Shown piece by piece: positions 1 through 7,460 of a stretch of 64,000 nt of DNA. This DNA comes from Pelagibius sp. CAU 1746. Its GTDB lineage: Bacteria; Pseudomonadota; Alphaproteobacteria; Kiloniellales; Kiloniellaceae. Positions within the stretch are counted from its first letter, which is position 1, and each line of letters begins with the position of its first letter. The notes under the pieces were generated by a model. That model had not been told where the DNA came from. It saw nothing but the letters and a program-made list of their open reading frames with translations, and made no database searches. The translations under genes and the position numbers were made by a program. The stretch lies in assembly GCF_039839785.1 (NCBI RefSeq), contig NZ_JBDOQT010000001.1, positions 2,108,001-2,172,000 of the forward strand, read 5' to 3'.

Positions 1-1
1 G

Positions 2-847
2 GAGTTCCGCTACCGCGAGGCGCCGATGCCGGACAAGGGAGTCAGCCTCTTCATCTCCCAGTCGGGCGAGACCATCGACACCCTGGAGGCGCTGCGCTAC
101 GCCAAGCGCTGCGGCCAGAAGATCCTGTCGCTGGTCAACGTGGCCGAGAGCGCCATCGCCCGCGAGTCCGACGCGATCCTGCAAACCCTGGCGGGTCCGG
201 AGATCGGCGTCGCCTCGACCAAGGCCTTCACCACCCAGCTGACGGTGCTGGCCTGCCTGGCGCTGGCCACGGCGCGGGCGCGCGGCGCGATCGACGCCGC
301 GCGTGAAGCGGCCCTGTCGCAGGCGCTGATGGAAGTGCCGGCCCGGGTCTCCGAGGTGATGAACCATGACGCCGCGATCCGCGCCATCGCGGTCGACATC
401 ATGGAGGCGCGCGACGTCCTCTATCTTGGCCGCGGCGCCCTCTATCCCATCGCCCTGGAAGGCGCCCTGAAGCTGAAGGAGATCAGCTATATCCACGCCG
501 AGGGCTATGCCGCTGGCGAGATGAAGCACGGCCCTATCGCCCTCATCGACGAGGACGTGCCCATCGTGGTCTGCGCACCGGCCGGCCCGCTGTTCGAAAA
601 GACGGCGGCCAACGTGCAGGAGGTGACCGCCCGCGGCGGCAAGGTGATCCTGCTGTCCGATGCCGAGGGCATCGCCCGGGCGGGCGACCAGGCGGCCCAC
701 GTGGTCGAATTGCCGGCGGTCGATCCCTTCGTTGCGCCGATCCTCTACAGCCTGCCGGTGCAGCTTCTGGCCTATCATACGGCTGTGCTCAAGGGCACCG
801 ACGTGGACCAGCCGCGCAACCTGGCCAAGGCGGTGACGGTCGAATAG
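2..847 (+). CDS. glmS: glutamine--fructose-6-phosphate aminotransferase (isomerizing), C-terminal part
   Basis: This is the 3' part of glucosamine-6-phosphate synthase, which makes GlcN-6-P from fructose-6-phosphate and glutamine for peptidoglycan and lipopolysaccharide. The reading frame is open from the window edge, so the start and the N-terminal glutaminase domain lie outside. The roughly 281 residues seen include the sugar-phosphate loop SQSGETIDT and the STKAFTTQ motif of the first SIS domain, then the whole second SIS domain. The end, DQPRNLAKAVTVE, is the conserved tail of the family, so the gene is intact at this side. Cytosolic enzyme. Confidence 0.97.
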   Translation, partial: EFRYREAPMPDKGVSLFISQSGETIDTLEALRYAKRCGQKILSLVNVAESAIARESDAILQTLAGPEIGVASTKAFTTQLTVLACLALATARARGAIDAAREAALSQALMEVPARVSEVMNHDAAIRAIAVDIMEARDVLYLGRGALYPIALEGALKLKEISYIHAEGYAAGEMKHGPIALIDEDVPIVVCAPAGPLFEKTAANVQEVTARGGKVILLSDAEGIARAGDQAAHVVELPAVDPFVAPILYSLPVQLLAYHTAVLKGTDVDQPRNLAKAVTVE

Positions 848-1186
848 GACTCGTTTGTACGCTAAAGTTGCCCACGCGCGATGAGTAGCCGCCTAATTCG
901 CCCCCGCGGAGAGTTTTTCTTTGTGGCTCAGCGGCTTTTTTCGCGGATTTCCTGGATTCTACGCTCTTAATCAAGGCCTTAATTGGTGAACGGTCTTGAG
1001 CGCCTGCCGCGGGGATTTTCTCCAATAGGTAGTGTGGGGTAAAGAGTCGTTCATCTTCATTTCCTAAAACTATGCGACCTTTTCAGGAAGGGCGCGCCGG
1101 GACAGGTATGCCCGGCTAACGGCCCGCCGGCTTCGTCAGCACTTTGTCGGAGCGAGGGCGGTCCGGGATCTCCAGGAGATGGAACC
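848..1186. other. gap between glmS and the FecR gene
   Basis: This 339-bp gap holds the candidate glmS terminator in its first 100 bp. The only other structure seen is a short GCCGGG...CCCGGC hairpin near 1098-1123. No RNA gene or convincing promoter hexamers were recognised. Confidence 0.5.
887..941 (+). terminator. possible glmS terminator
   Basis: A 6-bp inverted repeat, AGCCGC (887-892) and GCGGCT (931-936), ends directly in a run of T. The loop is long (38 nt), which makes it a weak intrinsic terminator, but it lies 40 bp after the glmS stop. Confidence 0.3.
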
Positions 1187-2179
1187 ATGGCATTTTCGAC
1201 CAAGCTTGCAGTGTCGGATCTTCGCCGCCAGGTCATTGTTTCGGCCGGCGTGCTCCTTATGGCCGCTGCCGCGGCGCTGATGCTGCGGCCCGACCCGGCC
1301 TCCTCGAGCGCCGAATGGTCGGTCCTTGCCACCAGCGGCAGGGCGGAATGGCGCGCCGCCGCGGGCAGCGGCGACTGGGCGGAACTGACCCTCGAGAGCC
1401 GCGTGCCGGACGGCGCGGAGCTGCGAACCGGTGGGACGGGTGCGGCCGTGGTCGCCAAGGGCCTGGACCGTATCGAACTGCGGGCCAATACCTCCCTGGT
1501 GGTGGCAGCCCGCCGGTCGACCTTTGGCAGGATGGAGATCGATCAAACCTCCGGCAGCGCGACCTATACCGTCGAGAAGCGCCCGGCGGGCACTTTCTCG
1601 GTTCACACGCCTTATGTCGTGGCCGTTGTGAAGGGCACCAAGTTCGATGTCGACATCGAGGCTGAGGAAACCAGCGTCGCCGTGCAGGAAGGCCGGGTCG
1701 GCGTGTCCGACAGGCGCGGTGGCGGGACTTCCGTGGATGTGACGCCCGGCCAAACGGCGCGGGCGTCGAGCGGAGCGCCCGGTGTCGACGTAGGCGCCAC
1801 GTCGCCCGGCAAGTCCGGTGCGAAGAACTCCGCCAAGCCGAGCGCGTCCGGCAGTTCCAGCGCACCCGGTAAGTCCGGCGATGCGCGCGGCAATGCCGGC
1901 GGTAACGGCGGCGGCAATAGTGGCGGTAACGGCGGCGGCAATAGTGGCGGCAATGGCGGCGGCAACGGTGGCGGAAATGGCGGCGGCAACGGTGGCGGCA
2001 ATGGCGGCGGCAACGGTGGCGGCAATGGCGGCGGCAACGGCGGCGGCAACGGCGGCGGCAATGGCGGCGGCAACGGCGGCGACAAAGGCGGCGGCAACGG
2101 CGGCGACAAAGGCGGCGGCAACGGTGGTGGCAATGGCGGTGACAAAGGCCGCGACAATGGCAGGGGCCAGGACAAGTAA
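1187..2179 (+). CDS. FecR-domain protein with Gly/Asn-repeat tail
   Basis: A 330-residue protein with one hydrophobic segment (residues 14-33), so it is probably anchored in or exported through the inner membrane. Residues 80-175 form a FecR-type domain, including the stretch HTPYVVAVVKGTKFDVD and the following QEGRVGV typical of that fold. From about residue 230 to the end the protein is a low-complexity tail of GGGN units broken by a few D and K. AGGAG lies 8 nt before the ATG. There is no ECF sigma factor beside it, so it is not a classical FecIR pair; the next gene, 12 nt away, is a CHASE2 sensor kinase. The family binds or senses in the periplasm; the specific role here is unknown. Confidence 0.85.
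   Translation: MAFSTKLAVSDLRRQVIVSAGVLLMAAAAALMLRPDPASSSAEWSVLATSGRAEWRAAAGSGDWAELTLESRVPDGAELRTGGTGAAVVAKGLDRIELRANTSLVVAARRSTFGRMEIDQTSGSATYTVEKRPAGTFSVHTPYVVAVVKGTKFDVDIEAEETSVAVQEGRVGVSDRRGGGTSVDVTPGQTARASSGAPGVDVGATSPGKSGAKNSAKPSASGSSSAPGKSGDARGNAGGNGGGNSGGNGGGNSGGNGGGNGGGNGGGNGGGNGGGNGGGNGGGNGGGNGGGNGGGNGGDKGGGNGGDKGGGNGGGNGGDKGRDNGRGQDK
1885..2160 (+). repeat. in-frame tandem repeat, 12-bp period, in the FecR tail
   Basis: Imperfect copies of GGCGGCAATGGC / GGCGGCAACGGT run for about 270 bp and encode the GGNG tail. Because the unit is a multiple of three, gain or loss of units would change tail length without a frameshift. The last units carry GACAAA (Asp-Lys) variants. Confidence 0.9.
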
Positions 2180-2191
2180 CCTGGGGACTGA

Positions 2192-4417
2192 ATGAGCGTC
2201 TCCACCAGGCGCTGTGCCGCCTGCCTCCTGGCTTGCCTGGTGACTTTTGCCGCTCTTGGCGGAGGCGCCCTGGAACCTCTCGAGCGGCCCCTGATCGATC
2301 TCAGGATGCGTCTGGTCGAGCGGCCGGCGCATCCCCTGCCGATCGTCATCGAGATCGACCCTCAATCGGTCAACGCTATCGGGCACTGGCCCTGGCCGCG
2401 GTCGCTGCACGCGCTGCTGCTCGACCGGCTCACGGCGGCCGGTGCCGGCGATGTCTTTCTCGATATCGATTTCAGCCTCCCCAGCGCAGAGGCGGAAGAC
2501 GCCGCCCTGGAGGGCGCCCTGGCACGCCGCGCCGGGAAAACGCTGCTTGCGGCATTCCGGCAGTGGAGCGCGACGGACCAGGCTTACATCGATACGGCGC
2601 CGTTGCCCCGCTTCGCCGCGCAGGGACGGCTTGTCTCCGCCAACCTCGTTCCCTCCAGGGACGGCTTGGTGCGCGAAGTCCAGATGTCGCTCCCCTGGCG
2701 CGGCAGCAGGCTGCCGAGCGTGGCCGCCGCCATGCTGCAGCCGCAGACGGCCGCGCGACGGAGTTTCCTTATCGATTTCGGCATTGATGCCTCCAGCATT
2801 ACACGCCTTTCCTACTTCGACGTCGCCAGCGGCAATGTCGCGGCGGATACCTTCACCGGGCGCCCGGTCTATGTCGGCGCCACGGCCATCGAACTGGGGG
2901 ACATTCTCGCGGTCCCCAATCACCGCGTAATGCCAGGCGTCATCGTGCAGATGCTGGCGCTGCAGTCCCTGATGCTGGAGCGGGCGCTCCAGCGACCGCC
3001 GCTCTGGTTCCTTGTGGTCTCGGTCTCCGCCTTTGTGCTGCTGCTGGCTTTCCTGACCAGGAACCGCAGCTACGGCACCAATTTCATCATCATCTGCGGC
3101 GCAAACGCCGTGCTGTGGGGCGGGGCGGTGACGCTGCAGGCGGCGGTGCCGCTGGTGCTGGATCTCGTGCCCTTCACCCTGGCTTCCTTCGGTGCCGGTG
3201 CGCTGTCATTCCTGATGCGTTTTCGCTCCGTCGCGGCCAGCCTCGTCTCCGAGACCCTGGCCCGCAACCGCTCGGAGAGGCTGATGGGCGCTGTGGCGCA
3301 GAACGCATTCGACGCGCTGGTCACCGCCGATGCCGAAGGCAACATCCGCTCCATCAACCAGGCCGCCAGCCGTATGTTCGGTTGGACCCCCGGCCGGGCC
3401 GAGGGGCGCTCCCTCTCCGAATTCCTGGCCCGGCCGAACGCGATTGCCCGGCAGAGCCTCGCCGAAGCCCTGCGGCGGATCAGGAGCGCCGGGCGGCCGC
3501 GCCGCCTGGTTTGCCGGCGCAGCAACGGAGAGCTGTTCTATGCCGATCTGACGGTCGGCGAGCTGACCGAGGACGGCGAGAGCGTCTTCGTTCTGCTGGT
3601 GCGCGACATCGACCGGCGGGTGAAGGCCGAGCGCCGGCTGCTGACTCGTGAGCGCGAGCTGCGGCGCGCCAAGACCGACGCGGAGATGGCCAACCAGAGC
3701 AAGACCGAGTTCCTGGCCAACATGAGCCACGAACTTAAGACGCCGCTCAACGCCATCATCGGTTTCGCCGAGATCATGGAGCAGGAGATGCTGGGACCGA
3801 TCGGCAAGCCGCAGTATCTGGCCTATGCCAAGGACATCCGCGAGAGCGGCCAGCGGCTCTACCACACGGTTTCCGATGTTCTGGAATTCTCACGCGTCGA
3901 GATCGACGACCTGATTGTGCGGGAGCAGGACTTCGACCTGGCGGAGCTCTGCCGCCGGGTGGCCTCGCGCCTGTCGCCCCGGGTCGCCGAGAAGGGGCAG
4001 CATCTGGAAGTCGTACTGCCGGACGCGGCGTTGCGCTTCAAGGGCGACGAGCGACTCCTGGGGCTGGCCCTCGCCCATGTTCTCTCGAACGCGGTGAAGT
4101 TCACGCCGGCGCGCGGGCGGGTCGACCTCACGCTGACGGACCGGCCGGGAGACGGCATCGTCATCACCGTCGCCGACAACGGCATCGGCATCGAGGCAGA
4201 GCGGATCGACTCCTGCTTCGATGCCTTTACCCAGGCCGATCGTGGATTGGACCGGTCGCATGAGGGCGCCGGCCTGGGATTGACTCTGGCCAAGCGCTTC
4301 ATCGAGCTGCAGCGGGGCACGATCTCGCTGCAGTCGGTGCTGGGTGAGGGCACGACGGTGACCATCGCTCTGCCGGCACAACAGCGCGAGGCGGGCGACC
4401 TGCTCCGTTCGGCGTGA
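2192..4417 (+). CDS. CHASE2-PAS sensor histidine kinase
   Basis: A 741-residue membrane kinase. An N-terminal hydrophobic segment (10-26) is followed by a CHASE2 extracytoplasmic sensor domain (about 30-265, with WPWPRSLHALLLDRL), then three membrane segments (about 272-342). A PAS domain covers about 360-470. The HisKA box has NMSHELKTPLN with the phosphoacceptor His at residue 513, and the HATPase domain has an N box (SNAVKFTP), VADNGIGIE and GAGLGLTLAKR. No receiver domain and no adjacent response regulator are present, so it is an orphan kinase. It lies 12 nt after the FecR gene and is probably cotranscribed with it. FecR and CHASE2 domains are known to occur together, which suggests one envelope-sensing unit; the signal is unknown. 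Confidence 0.92.
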   Translation: MSVSTRRCAACLLACLVTFAALGGGALEPLERPLIDLRMRLVERPAHPLPIVIEIDPQSVNAIGHWPWPRSLHALLLDRLTAAGAGDVFLDIDFSLPSAEAEDAALEGALARRAGKTLLAAFRQWSATDQAYIDTAPLPRFAAQGRLVSANLVPSRDGLVREVQMSLPWRGSRLPSVAAAMLQPQTAARRSFLIDFGIDASSITRLSYFDVASGNVAADTFTGRPVYVGATAIELGDILAVPNHRVMPGVIVQMLALQSLMLERALQRPPLWFLVVSVSAFVLLLAFLTRNRSYGTNFIIICGANAVLWGGAVTLQAAVPLVLDLVPFTLASFGAGALSFLMRFRSVAASLVSETLARNRSERLMGAVAQNAFDALVTADAEGNIRSINQAASRMFGWTPGRAEGRSLSEFLARPNAIARQSLAEALRRIRSAGRPRRLVCRRSNGELFYADLTVGELTEDGESVFVLLVRDIDRRVKAERRLLTRERELRRAKTDAEMANQSKTEFLANMSHELKTPLNAIIGFAEIMEQEMLGPIGKPQYLAYAKDIRESGQRLYHTVSDVLEFSRVEIDDLIVREQDFDLAELCRRVASRLSPRVAEKGQHLEVVLPDAALRFKGDERLLGLALAHVLSNAVKFTPARGRVDLTLTDRPGDGIVITVADNGIGIEAERIDSCFDAFTQADRGLDRSHEGAGLGLTLAKRFIELQRGTISLQSVLGEGTTVTIALPAQQREAGDLLRSA

Positions 4418-4451
4418 CGCGGCGCCGGCGCGCGGTGGAAACTTCCGGCGT

Positions 4452-4802
4452 CTAGCGCTGGGGCAGACCGGGCAGGCTGCAGTCGCCGGTCGTGTAGGAC
4501 TGCTGGACGACGCAGTTGCGCGTCATGTCAATGACCAGGTGACCGCTGCTGCAGGACTCGAGCCCGATCCAGGCATCCAGCCGATAGTTCGAGGCGGAGC
4601 GTGCGCCGCCGGAACGCCGCACGACCTTCACGGACTTCACCTCCGACTGCGGTACGGAGAGATCCTGCAGGGTCCGGTCGATCTGCGGCTGGCAAAGCGC
4701 GGCGGCGGTGGCGGGGCCCGCCGTGACGATGGTAGAGACGGCGAGGGGGAGGGCAAGGGCCACTGCGAGGGCGGCGGCAGGACGGGTAAGCTGCGCAATC
4801 AT
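4452..4802 (-). CDS. small secreted Cys-containing protein, paralogue 1
   Basis: A 116-residue exported protein with a signal peptide (hydrophobic core ALAVALALPLAV, likely cleavage after ATAA). Family not recognised. It shares with the next two genes four conserved Cys, a D/R-AW-I/V-R/G-L pattern, LVIDMT and the ending SYTTGDC. The start at 4802 is chosen over an upstream in-frame ATG at 4895 because AGGAG sits 9 nt before it and the signal peptide then begins at once. It is third in the tandem array of three and convergent with the CHASE2 kinase. Function unknown; a disulfide-bonded periplasmic protein is likely (inference). Confidence 0.75.
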   Translation of the reverse strand: MIAQLTRPAAALAVALALPLAVSTIVTAGPATAAALCQPQIDRTLQDLSVPQSEVKSVKVVRRSGGARSASNYRLDAWIGLESCSSGHLVIDMTRNCVVQQSYTTGDCSLPGLPQR

Positions 4803-4921
4803 GGCGAAATGCTCCTGCGGGTGTTCCATAACCAGCAGATATGCCGCACGAGACATTTCCCAAGGCCATGCGACCCTGGGATGCGAAAATGGCATGGCAG
4901 GAGGAAGGTGGCCGGCAGGTC

Positions 4922-5233
4922 TCAGTAGGCGGTCACGTCTTCCAGGCGGCAGTCGCCGCGGGTGTAGCTCTGACGCACGAAGCAGGTACGCGTCATGTCG
5001 ATCACCAGATAGCCGCTGTCGCAGGCCTTGAGGCGCACCCAGGCGCGCACTCCCAGAACGTCCGGGCCGTTTTCGTTCGGGTTGTATTTTCGAACGTAGC
5101 GGATGCTGCGGATGTCATCCTCGCCCAGTTCCAGGCGCGTTAATTCGTCCTGCGCCTTGCGGCTGCAGTCGAGGGCCTCGGCGGGCGCGCTGAGCAGGGT
5201 AAGGGCGGACAAGGCGAGCGGCAGCCATCGCAT
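4922..5233 (-). CDS. small secreted Cys-containing protein, paralogue 2
   Basis: A 103-residue exported protein; residues 1-20 form a signal peptide ending AEA. The mature part has the same four-Cys layout as its neighbours, with VRAWVRLKACDSGYLVIDM and QSYTRGDC. About half of the mature residues match paralogue 3 by eye, fewer match paralogue 1. The gaps to the neighbours are 119 and 55 bp, short enough for one operon read from paralogue 3. Function unknown. Confidence 0.78.
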   Translation of the reverse strand: MRWLPLALSALTLLSAPAEALDCSRKAQDELTRLELGEDDIRSIRYVRKYNPNENGPDVLGVRAWVRLKACDSGYLVIDMTRTCFVRQSYTRGDCRLEDVTAY

Positions 5234-5288
5234 CGACGGGGCTCCTGGAAGTCTCAGGAAAGGACGATTAAAGCAAAATGTAGGCCGC

Positions 5289-5624
5289 TCAGAAATTTGA
5301 CAAGCCCTCGACCCGGCAGTCGCCGCGCGTGTAGCTCTGGCGGACGTAGCACTTGGCGGTCATGTTGATGACCAGCCAGCCGCTGCAGGAGTTGAGGCGT
5401 ACCCAGGCGTCGACGCCGAAGATCTCCGGCCCGAAGTCGTCGGCGATGTTCACCCGCTCGATGATGCGGACGCTCTTGACCTCGCCGTCGGCCAGGGGAA
5501 GCTCCTCTAGATGCCGACCGACCTCGCCGGCGCAGCGGGTCGAATCCGCCGCTTGCGGACCGGTCGGCCAGAGACAGGCTGCCGCCAGGACGGTGGCCGT
5601 GAGAAGAGCTGAGCGCTGGGCCAT
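5289..5624 (-). CDS. small secreted Cys-containing protein, paralogue 3
   Basis: A 111-residue exported protein with an N-terminal signal peptide (cleavage probably after PQAA). It carries the shared features of the triplet: an early Cys (TRC), VDAWVRLNSC, LVINMTAKC and QSYTRGDC. It is the first gene of the array and is divergent from gabD. No known domain recognised. Confidence 0.78.
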   Translation of the reverse strand: MAQRSALLTATVLAAACLWPTGPQAADSTRCAGEVGRHLEELPLADGEVKSVRIIERVNIADDFGPEIFGVDAWVRLNSCSGWLVINMTAKCYVRQSYTRGDCRVEGLSNF

Positions 5625-5707
5625 GAAGGGTCTCCGGGTTGCGGGACGCGGCCGCGGGCGGCAGCCAGGCCGGGGGCGCCTGTCCCCATGAATGGGCGGC
5701 GGCTGGC

Positions 5708-5737
5708 CTTTCGCCGCTTCGCCTGACAGGTCTATAC
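5708..5737 (+). promoter_or_regulatory. candidate promoter of gabD
   Basis: TATACT at 5732-5737 is a good -10 element; the -35 (TTTCGC at 5708-5713, 18-bp spacer) is weak. It lies about 60 bp before the gabD ATG. Confidence 0.4.
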
Positions 5738-5794
5738 TCGCAGCCGAGATCTGACAATGTCGGTATCCTTGCCGACCACAGTGGAGGACCCTAA

Positions 5795-7282
5795 ATGACC
5801 GCGCAAGCGCAGAAAATTACGACAGCCACGCCACAACTCTCCGATCCCCGGCTGTTCCGGGAACAGTGCTACATCGATGGCCGCTGGGCCGACGCCGACA
5901 GCGGGGCGGTGATCGAAGTCACCAACCCGGCGAGCGGCGAGGTGCTGGGCACCGTCCCCAAGATGGGCGCCGCCGAGACCCGGCGCGCCATCGAGGCGGC
6001 GGAGAAGGCCTGGCCGGCGTGGCGCGGCCTGCTGGCCAAGGAGCGCGCCAACATCCTGCGCAAGTGGTACGACCTGATCCTGGAAAACCAGGAGGATCTG
6101 GCGCGGCTGATGACCCTGGAACAGGGTAAGCCGTTGACGGAGGCCAAGGGCGAAGTGGTCTACGGTGCCAGCTTCATCGAGTGGTTCGCTGAAGAGGCCA
6201 AACGCATCTACGGCGACACCATCCCGCAGCACCAGCCCGACAAGCGCATTGTCGTGGTCAAGCAGCCGGTCGGCGTGGTGGCGGCGATTACGCCGTGGAA
6301 CTTCCCCAACGCCATGATCACCCGCAAGTGCGCCCCGGCCCTGGCCGCCGGCTGCCCTGTGGTCATCAAACCGGCGACCCAGACGCCGTATTCGGCCTTC
6401 GCCCTGGCCGAGTTGGCCGAGCGCGCGGGCATCCCGGCGGGCATCGTCAACATCCTGACCGGCTCGGCCAGCGAGATCGGCGGCGAGATGACCCACAGCC
6501 CGGTCGTGCGCAAGCTATCCTTCACCGGCTCGACCGAGGTCGGCAAGCTGCTGATGCAGCAGTGCGCCTCCACCATCAAGAAGGTCTCTCTCGAACTGGG
6601 CGGCAATGCGCCTTTCCTGGTCTTCGACGACGCCGACCTGGACGCCGCGGTCGAGGGCGCCATCATCTCCAAGTTCCGCAACACCGGCCAGACCTGCGTC
6701 TGTGCCAACCGCATTCTGGTGCAGGAAGGCGTCTACGACGAGTTCGCCGCCAAGCTTGCCGAGGCGGTGAAGAAGCTGAAAGTCGGCCCGGGGCTGGAAG
6801 ACGGCGTCAGCCAGGGCCCGCTGATCGACGTGGCGGCCCTGGAGAAGGTCGAGGAGCATGTGGCCGACGCCACCGCCAAGGGCGCCAAGATCGCTTTGGG
6901 CGGCGCCCGGCACGAGCGCGGCGGCACCTTCTACCAGCCGACGGTGCTGACCGACGTGACCACGCAGATGAAGGTGACCCGCGAGGAAACCTTCGGTCCG
7001 GTGGCGCCGCTGTTCCGCTTTAAGACCGAGGAAGAGGGTGTGGCACTGGCCAACGACACCGAGTTCGGTCTGGCCTCCTACTTCTATGCCCGCGACATGG
7101 GCCGCATCTGGCGGGTCGGCGAGGCGCTGGAGACCGGCATGGTGGGCATCAACACCGGCCTCATTTCCACCGAGGTCGCCCCCTTCGGCGGCGTCAAGGA
7201 GTCGGGCATCGGCCGCGAAGGCTCCAAGTACGGCATCGACGAGTTCCTGGAGGTCAAGTACCTCTGCATGGGCGGCGTGTGA
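5795..7282 (+). CDS. gabD: NAD(P)-dependent succinate-semialdehyde dehydrogenase
   Basis: A 495-residue aldehyde dehydrogenase that fits the GabD group, which oxidises succinate semialdehyde to succinate in 4-aminobutyrate breakdown. The coenzyme motif ITPWNFPNAM (165-174), general-base Glu267 in SLELGGNAPF and nucleophile Cys301 in GQTCVCANR are all present, and length is normal. GAGGA precedes the ATG. No gabT or GABA transporter is beside it, so the substrate assignment rests on sequence likeness; a glutarate-semialdehyde role is possible. The gene ends in a region of two palindromes and a bidirectional terminator. Confidence 0.9.
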   Translation: MTAQAQKITTATPQLSDPRLFREQCYIDGRWADADSGAVIEVTNPASGEVLGTVPKMGAAETRRAIEAAEKAWPAWRGLLAKERANILRKWYDLILENQEDLARLMTLEQGKPLTEAKGEVVYGASFIEWFAEEAKRIYGDTIPQHQPDKRIVVVKQPVGVVAAITPWNFPNAMITRKCAPALAAGCPVVIKPATQTPYSAFALAELAERAGIPAGIVNILTGSASEIGGEMTHSPVVRKLSFTGSTEVGKLLMQQCASTIKKVSLELGGNAPFLVFDDADLDAAVEGAIISKFRNTGQTCVCANRILVQEGVYDEFAAKLAEAVKKLKVGPGLEDGVSQGPLIDVAALEKVEEHVADATAKGAKIALGGARHERGGTFYQPTVLTDVTTQMKVTREETFGPVAPLFRFKTEEEGVALANDTEFGLASYFYARDMGRIWRVGEALETGMVGINTGLISTEVAPFGGVKESGIGREGSKYGIDEFLEVKYLCMGGV

Positions 7283-7295
7283 TCCACGCGCCCCG

Positions 7296-7326
7296 TGTCA
7301 TGCTCGGACTTGTTCCGAGCATCCAG
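7296..7326. repeat. REP-like palindrome, copy 1
   Basis: GTCATGCTCGG-acttgtt-CCGAGCATCCAGG, an imperfect hairpin of the same type as the four near the GIY-YIG gene. It faces copy 2 in inverted orientation. Confidence 0.75.
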
Positions 7327-7347
7327 GGCGGGTAGTAGAGCGTTTGC

Positions 7348-7381
7348 TCCTGGACTCTCGGGACAAGCCCGAGGGTGACGG
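7348..7381. repeat. REP-like palindrome, copy 2
   Basis: TCCTGGACTCTCGGG-aca-AGCCCGAGGGTGACG. On the opposite strand it matches the consensus of copy 1 (GTCA..CTCGG..CTTG..CCGAG..TCCAGG). No GIY-YIG gene lies here, so this is a gene-less pair. Confidence 0.75.
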
Positions 7382-7399
7382 ACAGCGAAAACGAAGAAA

Positions 7400-7437
7400 G
7401 GGGCCGGTCCCTCCGAGCGCTTGGCGGGACCGGCCCC
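7400..7437. terminator. bidirectional terminator between gabD and cfa
   Basis: Perfect 12-bp stem GGGGCCGGTCCC (7400-7411) with GGGACCGGCCCC (7426-7437), with A-rich DNA on the left and TTCCTTT on the right. It serves the convergent gabD and cfa genes. Confidence 0.85.
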
Positions 7438-7460
7438 TTCCTTTGTCCGCAGGAGGCGGA

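Noticed and set aside
848-1186. Possible glmS-type regulatory RNA or tRNA in the gap after glmS
   Set aside because: No tRNA-like T-loop sequence or known riboswitch motif was found; glmS control would be expected before, not after, the gene.
1885-2160. Repeat array considered as a CRISPR or minisatellite outside a gene
   Set aside because: Units are 12 bp, contiguous, without spacers, and lie fully in frame in the FecR gene.
1136-2923. Long minus-strand open frame (595 codons) opposite the FecR and CHASE2 genes
   Set aside because: It is a shadow of the GC-rich repeat and of the kinase; its product is Ala/Val low complexity with no start signal or family.
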